A stretch of 64,000 bases of DNA, from positions 24,926,599 through 24,990,598 of the forward strand of contig NC_088309.1 of the NCBI RefSeq assembly GCF_910592395.1. The letters are read 5' to 3'. The notes beneath the pieces are model-generated. The model did not search any database, had not been told where the DNA came from, and worked only from the letters and a program-made list of their open reading frames with translations. Position numbers and translations under genes: made by a program. The stretch is from Lineus longissimus. Lineage: Eukaryota; Nemertea; Pilidiophora; Heteronemertea; Lineidae. The stretch's first letter is position 1, and each line of letters begins with the position of its first letter. Positions 26,223 through 38,578 of the stretch are shown here, in pieces.

Positions 26223-29200
26223 ATGGACTTTGCAGCCTTCTTGCTGTTCAACATTGTACTGATATCCATCAGAAGATGCCAGGCCAAGCAAAGGTATTGT
26301 GAATTTCATATCGACGTAGCTAAAATTCCATATCGTTTTTCAATAGCACGATAATTTTCAGAATATATCCCGAAATATGAACTGAAACAACATTACACTG
26401 GTCTACCGCGTGGCACAACAGTAGATTAGTGTCTTCGCTTAATTTTGTATACTTGATTTGATGTGCAACCCAGAGTCTGAGGTTAGCTCTTTTTCTTAAT
26501 AGTTTGTTTCCAAGTTTTCTGAATGTCCCCCACCTGTTTTTCAGGAGTGATGAAGAACTGGTGAAAGAAATCACGTCTGGGGCATACGACAAACTAGAAC
26601 GTCCAAATACAGGCCAGCTCGATGGTAGGTAGCTGCTGCTATTATAGTGGAGCCCTAGTTACAGAAACACGTAACAGAATACGTGGGAACAAGAATGGAG
26701 TGTGTGACCGTAACGTGAAAGCACCGGTATTTCCGAAAGGTTCATCACACTGTACAACAAAACTAACTCGACTTTGATCTACTACTGCTCTCACTACTAC
26801 TGCCCCAATTGTTTTATGCAAATGGTCACTCTCGGAAAAATCATTTCATTGTTTTGTAGCTGAAGTCGTCGTTAGCCTTCGTATCGAGATTCGTGCCCTC
26901 CAGGAAGTTGACGAAAGGAACCAGGTACTGTATTAAATTCTACTGCAATGTATTAGCAGTTTTTTTACACGTATCGGCAGTGTATTTATGAAATCTTGGT
27001 ATAAAGCATTCATCATTATAAACTGAAATTCCCCCTTTTGCCGGCTTGGCTGGAGTCAGTTAAACAGGTGGTGTATCAAATGTTGCTACAAAATACGTTG
27101 TAACGCAGCGATATGAATAATGATTTAACATCAAGACAATCAAATATGTTCATAAACTAATCATTTTAAGGCGTTATTCAAGGTAAAAGCAATACAAATG
27201 GATATTCGAATTAACTTTCCCTTCAGGAGATTGCTTTGGACGTCTGCTTCCGATCAACCTGGTACGACAATCGCCTACGGTTCCCATTTGATGAACTGAA
27301 AGATGAGGTGTCAGTGCAGAAGGAAAACTACAGCAATATTTGGTATCCGGGTATATTCTTCCCTTCGGCAACCTCTGTACAGAATAGCCATACCAAAGAC
27401 ACATATCTGAAAATAAATGCAAATGGAAAAGTGTGGTTACAGGAGAGGTAGGAAAATAAGTGTAGCTGATAGAATCGATACTTGTTGATGCTTTAATAAT
27501 TTTGCAGCACCTTCCAAGGGAATCCCTTACATGTCCTATCAGGTCGTCTTCATATCTTTGATCACGTAAAGACGGGGATACATGTACAAGGCTCTTTTTT
27601 TAGTTTCACTTCATCTCATCATAATCATTAGGCTGACGACGTTTTTTTGTTTAACATAATTCAAAAAGTAATTAAGACTTACATTCGTTATCAAAAGGGC
27701 TAACTCTTTTAATCTAAATCATAAAGTGTCATCATCATTTCAGGATACAACTGACTCTAAGATGCAATTTTAACTACACATCATTTCCATTTGACAAACA
27801 AGAGTGTCAAATCAAGGCACAGCCGTGTGAGTAACATGGTGAAGACATGTTTTCATTATGACTCTATCTGGATAGTTTTACTGAGCTCAAACTCTGGAGA
27901 TCCGTACACAGCAGACTGCAGTGTCCAGGACAACAAAAGTCCACTGAGCAGAACTTGGTGCTTTATTCATGGCTCAAAGTGATGATACTTTACTCTTAAC
28001 AGGCACAATTGCTATAAATTGTAAACCATAAATGTACGTACAACTGTATTTTTCTTTACAGTTCTTTACACAGTAAACAAAGTCTTGTTGGCTCCTCTTG
28101 CCGACCCAGAAGCATTTGAAGTACGACGACATTCTGATGACGGCCACAAAAAATTCAACATAACCGAATTAGCAGTTCGACCATGTTCTGCAAATTTTTC
28201 ATCCGGTAATTTGTAATTTTGTTTCATCGGCAAAGGCCGCGTACTTGGGCTTACCTTTATCTCCATCCAGCCAATCGAATATGCCTAGAACTTTAAACTG
28301 CTGCTTCTAAAACCAACAGTGCGATATTTGACATATAGCTTGCATTTTGGCAGGTGAGTTGATGTTGGCTAGGATCAGCAACGATAATGGGGCCTATGTA
28401 CCTTGCCAAACTGTAGGAATGCCACCTAGTGTGACACTAAAACAAAGAAGACTGCTTTTTCATCTTTCGTTACTTGAATTTCATGTTCTGTTTCAGTTGA
28501 CCGCCACTGTCTTGCATTCCACATGAGGTTCAAGCGTATACTCTCCCAGTGCATCTTATATAGCTTCATCCCTCCTGGGCTGCTCACCGTACTAGGCTAC
28601 ATGACATTCTTTCTGAGTCACCCCGTATCTAACATCAGGGCCTTACTACTGACTATCATCGCACTCCTTGTCTGTGTCCATTCCGCTGGCGTCTACCTCA
28701 GTTTGGACATACCTGATCTTCCATACTTAACTGCATTCGATGTATGGCTAGCAATATGCATTGTGTTGATTTCACTTGCATTCGGAACGTTTTTCATTGT
28801 TGGAAGGCTGTGTGCTAAACCACATGGGGTAAGTTAAAGTCCGAAGTGATCATTGCAAGAAGGAAGCATAACGTAGTGGTTTTATGTTCCACACGAGATG
28901 GTGCAGCGAACAATCAACTTCGATGAACAGGCCTGGGGGGGGAAAACAGCGATTGAAAAAAAAATCATTTCTGTTCCAAAACTATATCGGGCAGCAAATT
29001 GGATGGTTCAGTAGCAATGCAAGTAATACCACGTGTGGTTACTTGGGCATGTGATTCCTGTTGTCCACTGATGCAGCATTTTACTAATAGCAGTTCTTGT
29101 AATCGTTTTTGTTGTTTTTTGCAGTTGGAACTCCCGATGGATACTAAACGTGTGCGGTGTGGACTAATGTTGGACTTTGTCTTGCGAATTATCTACCCTT

Positions 29201-29256
29201 TCCTCACGACTGCTGCATTTTTAGGTTATTTCTTCATGTTTATTCATATGACATGA
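26223..29256 (+). CDS. Divergent Cys-loop ligand-gated ion channel subunit (375 aa)
   Basis: Exons: 26223-26293, 26545-26624, 26860-26924, 27227-27447, 27744-27826, 28062-28205, 28497-28828, 29125-29256; total 1128 bp, in frame. Exon sizes 71, 221, 83 and 144 equal those of the minus-strand partner, proving close paralogy. Signal peptide MDFAAFLLFNIVLISI; the ITSGAYDKLERP segment matches LTSGSYDKNERP in the partner. Cys-loop C153 to C167 (FPFD inside). Loop C has C215 and C226 with ten residues between, the spacing of glycine-receptor-type subunits. WxPD is replaced by WYPG (111-114). M2 entry is SNIRALLLTIIALL: no Pro-Ala before the Arg, and hydrophobic side chains at the 2' and 6' pore positions. 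M3 follows AFDVWLAIC; the M3-M4 loop is very short; M4 ends at HMT. Probably a subunit partner of the adjacent gene, but ligand, selectivity and even conduction are unknown. Confidence 0.9.
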
Positions 29257-29395
29257 AACATCCAGATCTAAACGCTGTTCCCTCTTATCGAACTCTTGAA
29301 TTAGATATAACACTTACCCTTTATTAACGTCCTTGCATGAGGAACAAAAAGACTATAAAACGAATCATATGGCCGAATCATTACTCCATTTTTAC

Positions 29396-29401
29396 AATAA
29401 A
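29396..29401 (+). terminator. Candidate poly(A) signal AATAAA
   Basis: Canonical hexamer 140 bases after the TGA of the plus-strand Cys-loop gene. Confidence 0.5.
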
Positions 29402-30704
29402 TTGTAAATGACTATCAATATTGTAAATGGTAGGTAATATTTTCAGCACTATACCTGATTATGGATGTATCTGGCAATGTTACATTGATCATTGGGTTAC
29501 AACAATGCAGTCACTAAATAATTGGTGGATATGTAACCAGAGGGAGAAGCAACCTGTATTATAGTATAAAACATTGATCCAAAAAGGAATTAGCTAGAGA
29601 TTATCTGGTGAGAAGTCAGCTAACGTTCTTGCCTTCTCTTATATTTGAACCACGCTTACATCAATTAACAACAACCGTGCTCAACCTCAACCAACCACAG
29701 CTGGGAGATGATGCACCTTCTTCCATGTATATCGGATCCTGAAGATAGAATTCATTGAGTATTCGAATGTTCTAGCATGGCATCACTTTACTCTTTTTCT
29801 CCCTCTTGACGAAAGTTTAACACAATGTGAAGTAAAACCAACGAATGTGTCTCAATGTGAATTACGCCAGCGATTGCAGCTGTACAGCAAAATACCCACC
29901 ACCCTCGATATGTGGTAGCGCGCAGTCTCCCGAAGGCCTCGTCACCAGAAAAGGCTCCTTCTGCATGTTCAAGTGAAAAATAATCACCATCGATATAAAC
30001 TTATTAACCGATATTGTGGCTATGCCTCTTATGGGAAAATGGGGTTAACAACGATTGCTGTCGTCGATTTGACGCATTCCAGTACCGTGGGCCCCAGGGA
30101 TTTTGTAATTTAACCGTTTAATTGAGATCGTTATAGTAGCATCAAAGTAGCTCGCTTGGTTGTTAAGCTGCAGGAAGGCAACTCACCAAAGATGCATCGT
30201 ACATGATACCATGTAGATTGTGGTCCGTAGGATTCATCCAGTGATTAATATCTTGAGCAAAACCTAGGGTCCCCACAAAATAATAATCTATGTCGTTTTT
30301 TATTTCACGTTTTCACGAACGGATGCATTACAGTGTAGATGACAACCTCAGGGGTCCATATCATTCCTATAAAAGTACTAAGAAAAAACGTTTTTTAATA
30401 CCAGCCGTACTGTTACATTCTTGTTAAAAGGACGAAAGATACATTGACAGTGATATCGGTCAGTGTAAATCCAAAACATGTACGTTTGCAGCATACACCA
30501 AATGACCAAGGTCAAATTAGATCCCGGAATCTAATATTCCTCGAGTTCAAATGAATATTTGAAGCATCCAGATGCTAATTACATAGAATTTGTCCACAGC
30601 CCATGAGGCAGTGCCCGTATCACCAATGGTGTGGGCACCTTAAATCATCCAGGAGATTCTGCATTTGCCCGACACCAGGTTATAGCATAGGGTGACTCCG
30701 GTTT

Positions 30705-30716
30705 TTAAATAAAGGC
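30705..30716 (+). promoter_or_regulatory. TATA-like element upstream of carboxylesterase
   Basis: TTTAAATAAAGG about 180 bases before the ATG at 30895, followed by GC-rich sequence. Suggestive placement only. Confidence 0.3.
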
Positions 30717-30894
30717 TGGTGCATCCCGGGGGTTGTAGGCCAGAAGAGGCGCAGACTCTAGCGAATGGACTACTGCCGCACACGCTATTGGGACCGTTCG
30801 CTTATCCCGCGCCAATGAAGCTAGCACTCGGCGCAAACTGGGTTCCGTACGCTCGGTAATATTTGGTCGGCATGCTTGTGGGAGTAAGGTTAGG

Positions 30895-33800
30895 ATGTGG
30901 ATGCGACTTTTGTTGGCGGTGCTGGTAGCTGGACGAGCTGTTCAGAGTGTCGTCAGTGTCAAGTATGTGGTCGTGGAGACGAAGCAAGGGAAGATTAAAG
31001 GGGTGCGAGAGGATAACGACTATGGCTTAGGTAAGTTTTTCTCTTTTCCATTAAATATTTTTTCATACTTTCTTCTATCTAAAAGAAATCAATGGTCGTG
31101 ATCAACTTTAGATGTGCAATCTTTCTGATAAAAATGTCTAGTAAAACTCATTAGAAATTCTGTTTAGGTCTTAGCTGAATGACATGACGTTTTATAGGTG
31201 CTTCAGCTAAATCACATGACCTTTTATATGTGTTCCATAAGACGATGAAACTCTGGTTGCTACAATTGTCCTTTTTAAAGTGTTTAGTGCACCATGTTAA
31301 TGTACATCAAAATGCATTGGCTCGGTTTACTCCAGTGTGATGACTGGACGGTGGCGTTAGGCCCTCGAATCAGTTGCTACAGATCCTGCATTATTAGAAG
31401 TGCACAGGCCACTAATATCATCTACACGTAATACATGTACTGCACTATGAAGTCTGTACCAGTTGAAGAATGTTTATCACAACTCAATTTCATTATTGAG
31501 TTTCACTGAATTGAGTTCCTCCTCTTACCTTTCTTTGTTGGATGAACTCGTTTCTATCCAAGGATAGACAGGTATCATGGAGTGATACAAAAATCAAGGT
31601 GTGCTATGCTGATGCATCATCATGAATAAAGGAAACTACGTGACATCACTAACAATCGGGAGTTTGTACGCCCTGCTCTTTAAGGATACATTGTACCAAC
31701 GTTAACACAGGGAACGGCGGGAGTCGTCAGAAAAAAAACGCCATATACATAGTGTTGCGTTTAGTCGTTTATAATAGCACGATATGATCACATGAAAATT
31801 TATCATTGAAGTTCGACTAATATTTCTATATATTAATGATGAATACCACATGTAATACTTTTTTATATCTGTGGAATCAAAAATTAATAAATTGTTGAAA
31901 AAATTTCATTAAGAAAACGCTGCAAGCAGGGTTCGAACCTGCGCGGGGAGACCCCATTGGATTTCGAATCCAACGCCTTAACCTCTCGGCCATTGCAGCC
32001 AGTTGGAGGCGTAACATGAGTTCATGAAGCTTACACTTAGAGCGATCTAAGCTTGAGTTTGACATCTGCAAATTTGGCAACTGTAGGCAAACCACACAGT
32101 TCGAGGCTCAATTGCACAATCCCTGAGAAATTCCTCAAAAAAGGTCATCACTACCAAAATATTCTATAGCTAACCCTTACCAAAACATCTCTTTGAAAGC
32201 ATTTGTCAGGGATTCAAACAATCAAGCCCAGTTTGAAATTATTGTAATTTAAACCTTGCCGAAAATCTTAAATTCAATTTCAAACTGCATATCATTTTCA
32301 GCGAACGAACTCGGTATTTAAGAGAAGTGTGTTTCTACACTTAGTATGTATTAAACGCATTGGTGCCCAATAAGATAACAATTTACATGAAAAGGAACAA
32401 ATTGGTTTTGTCAAGTTGTTCCTCGGGTCGGCATGTCTCTTGCATTTGTATTGCTGATCAAAGAAACACGCACAAGGTAATATTGTCTTAAGTGTGATTA
32501 GGAACAAATGCCACGACACTTCCGTATCACTAATTTAGTGGCATGCCTAATCCTCTGTAACTTGACAAATTCGCCTTAAAGCTGACGGGTCTAATAAACC
32601 CTCTCCAGTAAAGCCAAAGCCGAGCACTTGATCTGGAATGTTCAAAACGAAGTATTTGCCAAATAAAATGTAGACTTGAAAAATTAAAAAAAAAAAAAAA
32701 AAAAAAAAAATCGTAATCACCTGATGAGTTCGGCTCGCTGAACAATTGTCTTTTTGAAGATCACAGATCAGTCTAATTTAAATGGTCTAGATTACAATCT
32801 AGTTTGTACGTTTAACTCATTTGCGCTTAGAAACGCTGCCCATTGTTGACAGCGTACGAAGGGTGATCAGTAAGCTTTGACTGGACAAGAGTGTGTTCAT
32901 TTCATGAAGGGTTGTTACTGTCATTTGATCGTGTCATCTTTTTAGATCAAGTAACAACACAAGTTGACAGTTATCTGGGCGTGCCGTATGGGAAAGCTGA
33001 AAGATTCGAGGTAAATTCCTTCAGAAATTGAACAGCCTACGATATTCTTAAGTTTGATAATGTTTCATTTGCACCGACATGAGTTCGATTCAGCCACCAC
33101 TAACCTACTATTTCTGGGACCTACAGCGTAGATTGATTAAACCTTGCTTCACTGTTCTTGTTGAACATTGCGAAAATGTAAGAAATCATTTTTGACTAAG
33201 TTTTGGGTATGTTGTCAATTTTACAGTTGACACGTTTGGATGTTAAAACTGAACAAGTGAATCGGAAGGAAAATCAAAATTATGGTTCTCATCGAAGGAA
33301 AAACAGCATCGATCTAATCTGAATGTATGTCTGGTAGTACCCCCGGCATCATTGCATACTTATCAATTTCTTCGTTTACTCGAATCCTCTCGCACTTCTC
33401 TTGATGTAACATTTTCTTCTAGCGGGCCAAGTATCATCCCTTCTGGTTCGATGTCAAGGACGCTTTAGAGCCTGGACCAATGTGCCCTCAAGACCCTGAC
33501 CCCCTATACGTACCGGTGAGGAGCCCACCGTCCCTGAATATGAGCGAAGAATGTCTTTATCTAAACATCTTCGCGCCGTATCAGGTAACTAAATTTGTCT
33601 GTGCATATATTGCATGGCCATGTCGAAAATCCAACTTAGCTGAAAGTGCAACATGATTTTAAAATACAACCTGGTATTAAGCAAGCTATTGTACACACAA
33701 TGCTAATATGCATCGCACGGTAAACCCCTTATGCGTCTTGGGTTGGTGCATCTTTAAAGACGATCAAACGTCTTCAAAGTCCTTCCCGGTTTTGTTGATC

Positions 33801-36800
33801 GGATATCCCGTTTCTTTTTCCATACTGTTACCATAACCAGCTCAAGCTCGATTTGTCTTTCCAATTGTTGTGCAATTCAGCACGGTGTTTTATAGTTCTT
33901 GTGTATGAATGAGATGGAAGTCAATACTGTCATGAAGAACATTACAGTATAGTGCATCAAGCTCTCCTGATGATTCCGATCCGTGACTCCACTTATTAAC
34001 GAGCAATCCTGGTCACAGACCCCAGAGAACTCAATGCATGTCAAGATTATTAGAGAGGACCCGATCGATTTTCGGGTTGTTACTGACGGGGTTGTCCGAT
34101 TTATTTGGTAGCATGGCATATTCATCCTATGTGCTAACAGTAGGAGAGCGGGGCAATGAGTCTTAATGAAATAGCTTAGTATTGATCAAAGACTGAGTTT
34201 CACGACTCTTCCGTGGTGAGGCAGTGAGTTTAATATTTGCATCATTGCACCTTAAGAAGAGTGACTCAGACAATATGTATAGTTCTTCTTCTGTGGGAGG
34301 CAAATCTGCTCCCTAATTGTAGTCACATTATAGAGTCCTACTTGAGCAACTGGGACTAATTTCATTGGAGGCAATATTAAAATGGCCAGCAAATACGACG
34401 TCGTAACATTTTTGTGTCTCTGTACGGGCAACATTGGGACTGATGTATATGAAGAACATGGTAGAACCATCGTTCCGATACAACTTCTTATCGGCATGCA
34501 TGGGCAAAGGCCAGTTGCTTCGCAGTCTGTCGGTGCGTCGTTGAACTGATCAGTGTGGCTAAGGATGCAGTGGTCCCGACAACGTGTCAAGATAGAAAGT
34601 TCATTATACTGTCTCAGTGGCGCTTCTCAGCCTCCTGGGGCCCGTGTCCTGGAACTTTAGGTGTCAAGACATGGGTCGACTTTGAACAGTTGCTGTAAAT
34701 AATAATTTCAATCTTATGCCAATTTTCAATGAAAACTAATATGTCATACGATTATTATTTCTGACTTGAAGGGAAGCGGAGCCAATTACCCGGTCATGAT
34801 GTACATCCATGGTGGAAGTTACGTCGACGGTTCGGGGGCAAATTACGATGGGTCAGTCCTCGCCCAATACGGCGTCGTCGTTGTCACCATAAACTACAGG
34901 TTGGGACTTTTAGGTAAGGCTCGTAAAAGGCATACCATCGCATCAAATGAGCCAATGACTTCGTGAATGTTTACCCTTGGTTGTTCAATTCGAATCTTGT
35001 CAACGTTTCGACGGGACACACTGTTTCTTCATGACAGCACGTACAAAGTTAAATTAGTGATGTACATGTATATCAGACTAAATCATGGTAGCAGAACCTT
35101 ACAGGAACTGTTTCCATACCATATGCGTTATGTATGCAAGGACACTGTCAGTCATTCTTCGTATTTGCTTCTTGCATTAACTGTGCTCATCTGGTTTCTT
35201 TCTATTTCTCCCCACAAGGTTTCCTAAGCTCTGGCAGCGATGCCCTACCAGGGAACTACGGCTTCACGGACCAGGTCCTCGCCCTCCAGTGGATACAGGA
35301 AAACATAGAGGTGTTCGGCGGTGACCCGAATAAGGTGACCATCTTCGGGAACAGTGCTGGCGGATGGTTCGTCGGGCTTCATCTTCTGACGCAACAATCA
35401 AAAGGTGTGTTTACTGTCGCATTCGAAACTGCCTGAACTTAAAAGCCAGTTAGTCATTCAACAGGGGCACTAAGGGCTGCTACATTTGTATCAAAATGAA
35501 ACATTTGCATTTTTCACAACACATACGAAAAGCTTCGAACGACGGCGTATGACGTATACATGCATGTAAATCTTTCGAGGTCGGGTTTTGAAGCGTTCCC
35601 CCATTCCTTGAGTACAACCTAGTATGATTTACGAGTGTCACGTAAATGTCCTCGCACGCTGGACTTGATGACACCACATACCTTCGTTCTTCATAGTTCG
35701 TTAGGATTGCTAAAGACATTGCTTAATGCGTCCATAATTAGACGAAGGGGAATTGACAAAGGGGATATTGTGTGCCATGCCTTTGTCGTTTAGGTCTATT
35801 TCACGGTGCAATTATCCAAAGTGCCCCGATACTCCCTGTGAGATTCAACCGCAGCGTCAACACTGCCGCCCAGTCCAGCTCAACCTTCAAGGAAGCCTCG
35901 ACCCTGCTTGGTTGCGACCATGACAGTGCCGAAGACCGTATAATGTGCATCAAGGAAAAGTCATGGGAGATCATAGTTGACCAAACCAACATGGTGAGAT
36001 GTTACATTCACTCAATAGTACTGTAGTAACCGCAAATAAATATCCATTGATTAACTTTTTTGCATGCTCTAACCTTTTATTCGTATCTGAACAATGAGTA
36101 AAAAAATTAAACAAGACGCTCTTGAACGAGATGTGAATGCATCTTTCTCAAGACTAATAGGTTTTTTATGTTTGACGGACATTGTTTCTTCGGTGATGAT
36201 TGCTTTATTCCGAACAAGACAGGTCCTGGTCACTGGTACACCCACTGATTGTTTTGGCGCTGATGCTGGTACTCGAGATATTGGTGTTCTTTCTTTTCCT
36301 GTTGCAGATGTGGTATGAGGTGCGGCCAACAATAGATGGAGATATCATTAAGAAATCTCTCGAGAACTTGCTCGAGGCTGGTAAGGTGAATCGAGTACCG
36401 GTTATCATCGGACTGACCAAACATGAAGAGATGAGATTTCTTGCTGCAATGGAACTAATGGGAGGTGCGTATACTTGTCGTGATGAGCGGCCAACCACAT
36501 ATGTACCTTTTAGCGGAACTGGGAAATCCTTGCCCGTGTTAAACATTTAATCCCTATGATTCCTTGCGGTACATTGGCCATCAACGGGTACTCCATATCT
36601 TCCTCTTCTTTGCCAGCTTCTTCAGTTCCTTCCTGTTCTGTCCCCCAGGCTCACATTTGCTAGGGTACTGGGCTGCCAGGTTTATTTAATGGCGTCCCTC
36701 TGTTCGATTTACTTGTGGATTCCAACCGATGGCTTCTGATGTTTACCGATGTTTAAAATTTGCTAACATTACTTCATTTAAGATAAATCTGTGAAAAACC

Positions 36801-38085
36801 GCGACTCATTTAGGAAGATTCTGACAGATTCTGTTTACAAGTGGAACCACAGAGTCAACGTACCGGAGCAGGTTCTAGACGTTATTGAGTTTGAGTATCT
36901 CGATTGGGCTAATCCAGATGATCCAATAAGAATTAGGGAGGGACTGGAACAGGTGAGTCGTCTACTTCAAGTAAATGCCGTCATGGCGTCAAAATGTTGT
37001 TGTCTTAGAACGACGAAATAGTGAGTTCTGGCTTTAGATGCAATAATGTTTTCATTCAGGCCTGTAGCTAGGCGTTTTGTCATGGGGTCTAAAAATCGAC
37101 TAACATCTGCATAAAGAAACGCTGGTGACGGTGATTCCTGAGGGCATTGTCTCCCACCCTTCTTGCTTCTTGCACTCTGAGAACTTAAATGCGTGAGTAA
37201 AGCCTGCTGTGCACTCCACTTTCTAGAGTCATCTTGTTCGTTACAGGCCCTAACAGATAAGAGAATGGTAGTGCCTACACTTCGCACGGCTACCCTTCTC
37301 AGCGCAGCGAACATCCCGACCTACCTCTACCAAGTACACCATCCTATCTCCATGAACCTCAAGAACCAGCCTTGGAAGTGGTGGCCCTGGCTGGGAAACT
37401 ATACCTACCACGAATCTGACCTTGCGTTGGTGTTTGGCTTACCCTTCACGGGGAAGGCACTGGTACGAGTCTGGCACAAAGGCGCATACATGAATGAAGA
37501 CAGGGTCCTCAGCAAACACATGATGGAGTTGTGGACGCAGTTTGCGAAGGAAGGGTGAGTGATCATGGAAAGTTTCGCATAGTTTGTTGATTCGCTGCAA
37601 AATGCGGCAGACGAACAAAATACCGTATTTCATATAAAACTTCAAAATCCAATGCATTCAAAATACTTACTTAAGCTTAATCGGACAAAGCATATTAAAC
37701 CACGAACGCAGGTATACAATATACCTTTCATTCTCTCTGTTCTAGAAAACCAATGACAACGAGCGTAATGAAAGCCCAAGGGGTTGGCAATTGGGAAAAA
37801 TATCACCCAAAACATGGGAACTATATCTACCTTTGTTACAATAACCTGACTATGGCACGGAAACTTCGGGCAAAGAGTGTCAGATTCTGGGAGAATCTAG
37901 TACCTGCCTTGCAAAAGAAGATGGGCTTGCTTCAAGACGCGGAGGCTACGAGATCTCAGTTGAGGGTATATTCAGCAGTGTTGTGGTTCCTCGTAGGAGT
38001 GTGTGGCCTACTGGTTACTGCCGTTATCATACTAGCTGTTAAACTTTCGCAGGCTAAGGGTGTCCGTCAAGGTGAGAGTTTGTGA
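30895..38085 (+). CDS. Membrane-anchored type-B carboxylesterase / cholinesterase-like enzyme (621 aa)
   Basis: Serine ester hydrolase of the alpha/beta-hydrolase fold. Exons: 30895-31030, 32946-33010, 33423-33584, 34772-34913, 35219-35404, 35794-35993, 36308-36464, 36783-36952, 37247-37554, 37746-38085; 1866 bp, in frame. Signal peptide [40 protein letters not shown]; oxyanion-hole HGGS at 134-137; nucleophile Ser214 in GNSAGG (Asn replaces the common Glu); acid Glu337 in GLTKHEE, aligned with the DEG Glu of cholinesterases; His461 in YTYHESD. All three catalytic residues are therefore present. A single C-terminal membrane span (about 584-607, [17 protein letters not shown]) is followed by a 14-residue tail, so the enzyme domain should face outside or the lumen. 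This differs from both ER-retained HxEL carboxylesterases and GPI- or collagen-tailed acetylcholinesterase. Substrate is not predictable. Intron 1 holds an antisense tRNA gene and a probable retroposed poly(A) tract. Confidence 0.93.
31918..31999 (-). tRNA. tRNA-Ser (anticodon CGA)
   Basis: 82-nt minus-strand gene. The acceptor GCTGCAA pairs with TTGCAGC, with discriminator G at 31918. A box TGGCCGAGAGG, anticodon loop TTCGAAA giving CGA, a long class-II variable arm typical of serine tRNAs, and B box GGTTCGAACCC are all present. No CCA is encoded. A run TTTT follows directly as the Pol III terminator. It lies antisense within intron 1 of the carboxylesterase gene. No intron in the tRNA. All arms look paired, so it is probably functional. 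Confidence 0.93.
32662..32710 (+). repeat. Poly(A) tract preceded by AATAAA (probable retroposed 3' end)
   Basis: AATAAA at 32662-32667 is followed 18 bases later by 25 uninterrupted A (32686-32710), inside intron 1 of the esterase gene. That arrangement is the signature of a reverse-transcribed, inserted mRNA or LINE/SINE tail. The 5' extent and target duplication were not resolved. Confidence 0.5.
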
Positions 38086-38417
38086 GCGCTCCTCTAGCGA
38101 GAGTGGTCGAATAGCGTCCATGTTGGCAATATGGCTTGAGTAACTCTTACGTATTAAGCAGACATCTCTGATGTATTTCATCCGCTTGTCCCGTTTTCAT
38201 CAACTCTATTGCATAATTGCCGAAGCTACTTTTGTCACAACTGGTTAAAACCGTTATGGCTATGATATTTTTTAATTAAAAGCGAGCAAGAGTCATATTT
38301 GACTCAATTATCTATATTACATATACTTGTCAGTGATTACATTTTACATTTTGAGTACCAGTGTTAAACATACGTGACGCTTTTTCATTTTTTCTCTCCG
38401 TTGTATAAGGCGTAAAA

Positions 38418-38423
38418 AATAAA
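38418..38423 (+). terminator. Candidate poly(A) signal AATAAA for carboxylesterase
   Basis: Canonical hexamer about 330 bases past the TGA at 38085, in AT-rich sequence. Confidence 0.5.
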
Positions 38424-38489
38424 TTATTGTATTGACACAAACTGTATAATTTTTTTCTGCAACTACCTGCGATGACGCAAAGTATTGTA

Positions 38490-38578
38490 TTATGCTACCA
38501 ACGGGGCTCGAACCTTTGATTTTCCCATCGGTACGCTATACGGAATTCCAGACCTAACTTCTGAACCCCGAGCAACCT
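38490..38578 (-). repeat. tRNA-like Pol III promoter fragment (SINE-type)
   Basis: On the minus strand an A-box-like GGTTCAGAAGTTAGG (38567-38553) and a good B box GGTTCGAGCCCC (38514-38503) are about 38 nt apart, as in a type-2 Pol III promoter. The ends do not pair as an acceptor stem and no clean anticodon arm forms, so this is not a working tRNA; a tRNA-derived SINE head is more likely. Confidence 0.4.

Larger units (their letters stand above)
29257..30894. other. Intergenic region with poly(A) signal and candidate promoter
   Basis: Holds a plus-strand AATAAA at 29396-29401, suitably placed for the Cys-loop gene ending at 29256, and a TATA-like TTTAAATAAAGG at 30705-30716 about 180 bases before the esterase ATG. 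Otherwise no gene or repeat recognised. Confidence 0.5.

Noticed and set aside
36094-36550. Plus- and minus-strand frames of 70-116 codons around 36.2 kb
   Set aside because: Only 36308-36464 carries esterase signatures and splice sites; the rest are intronic read-through or antisense shadows.
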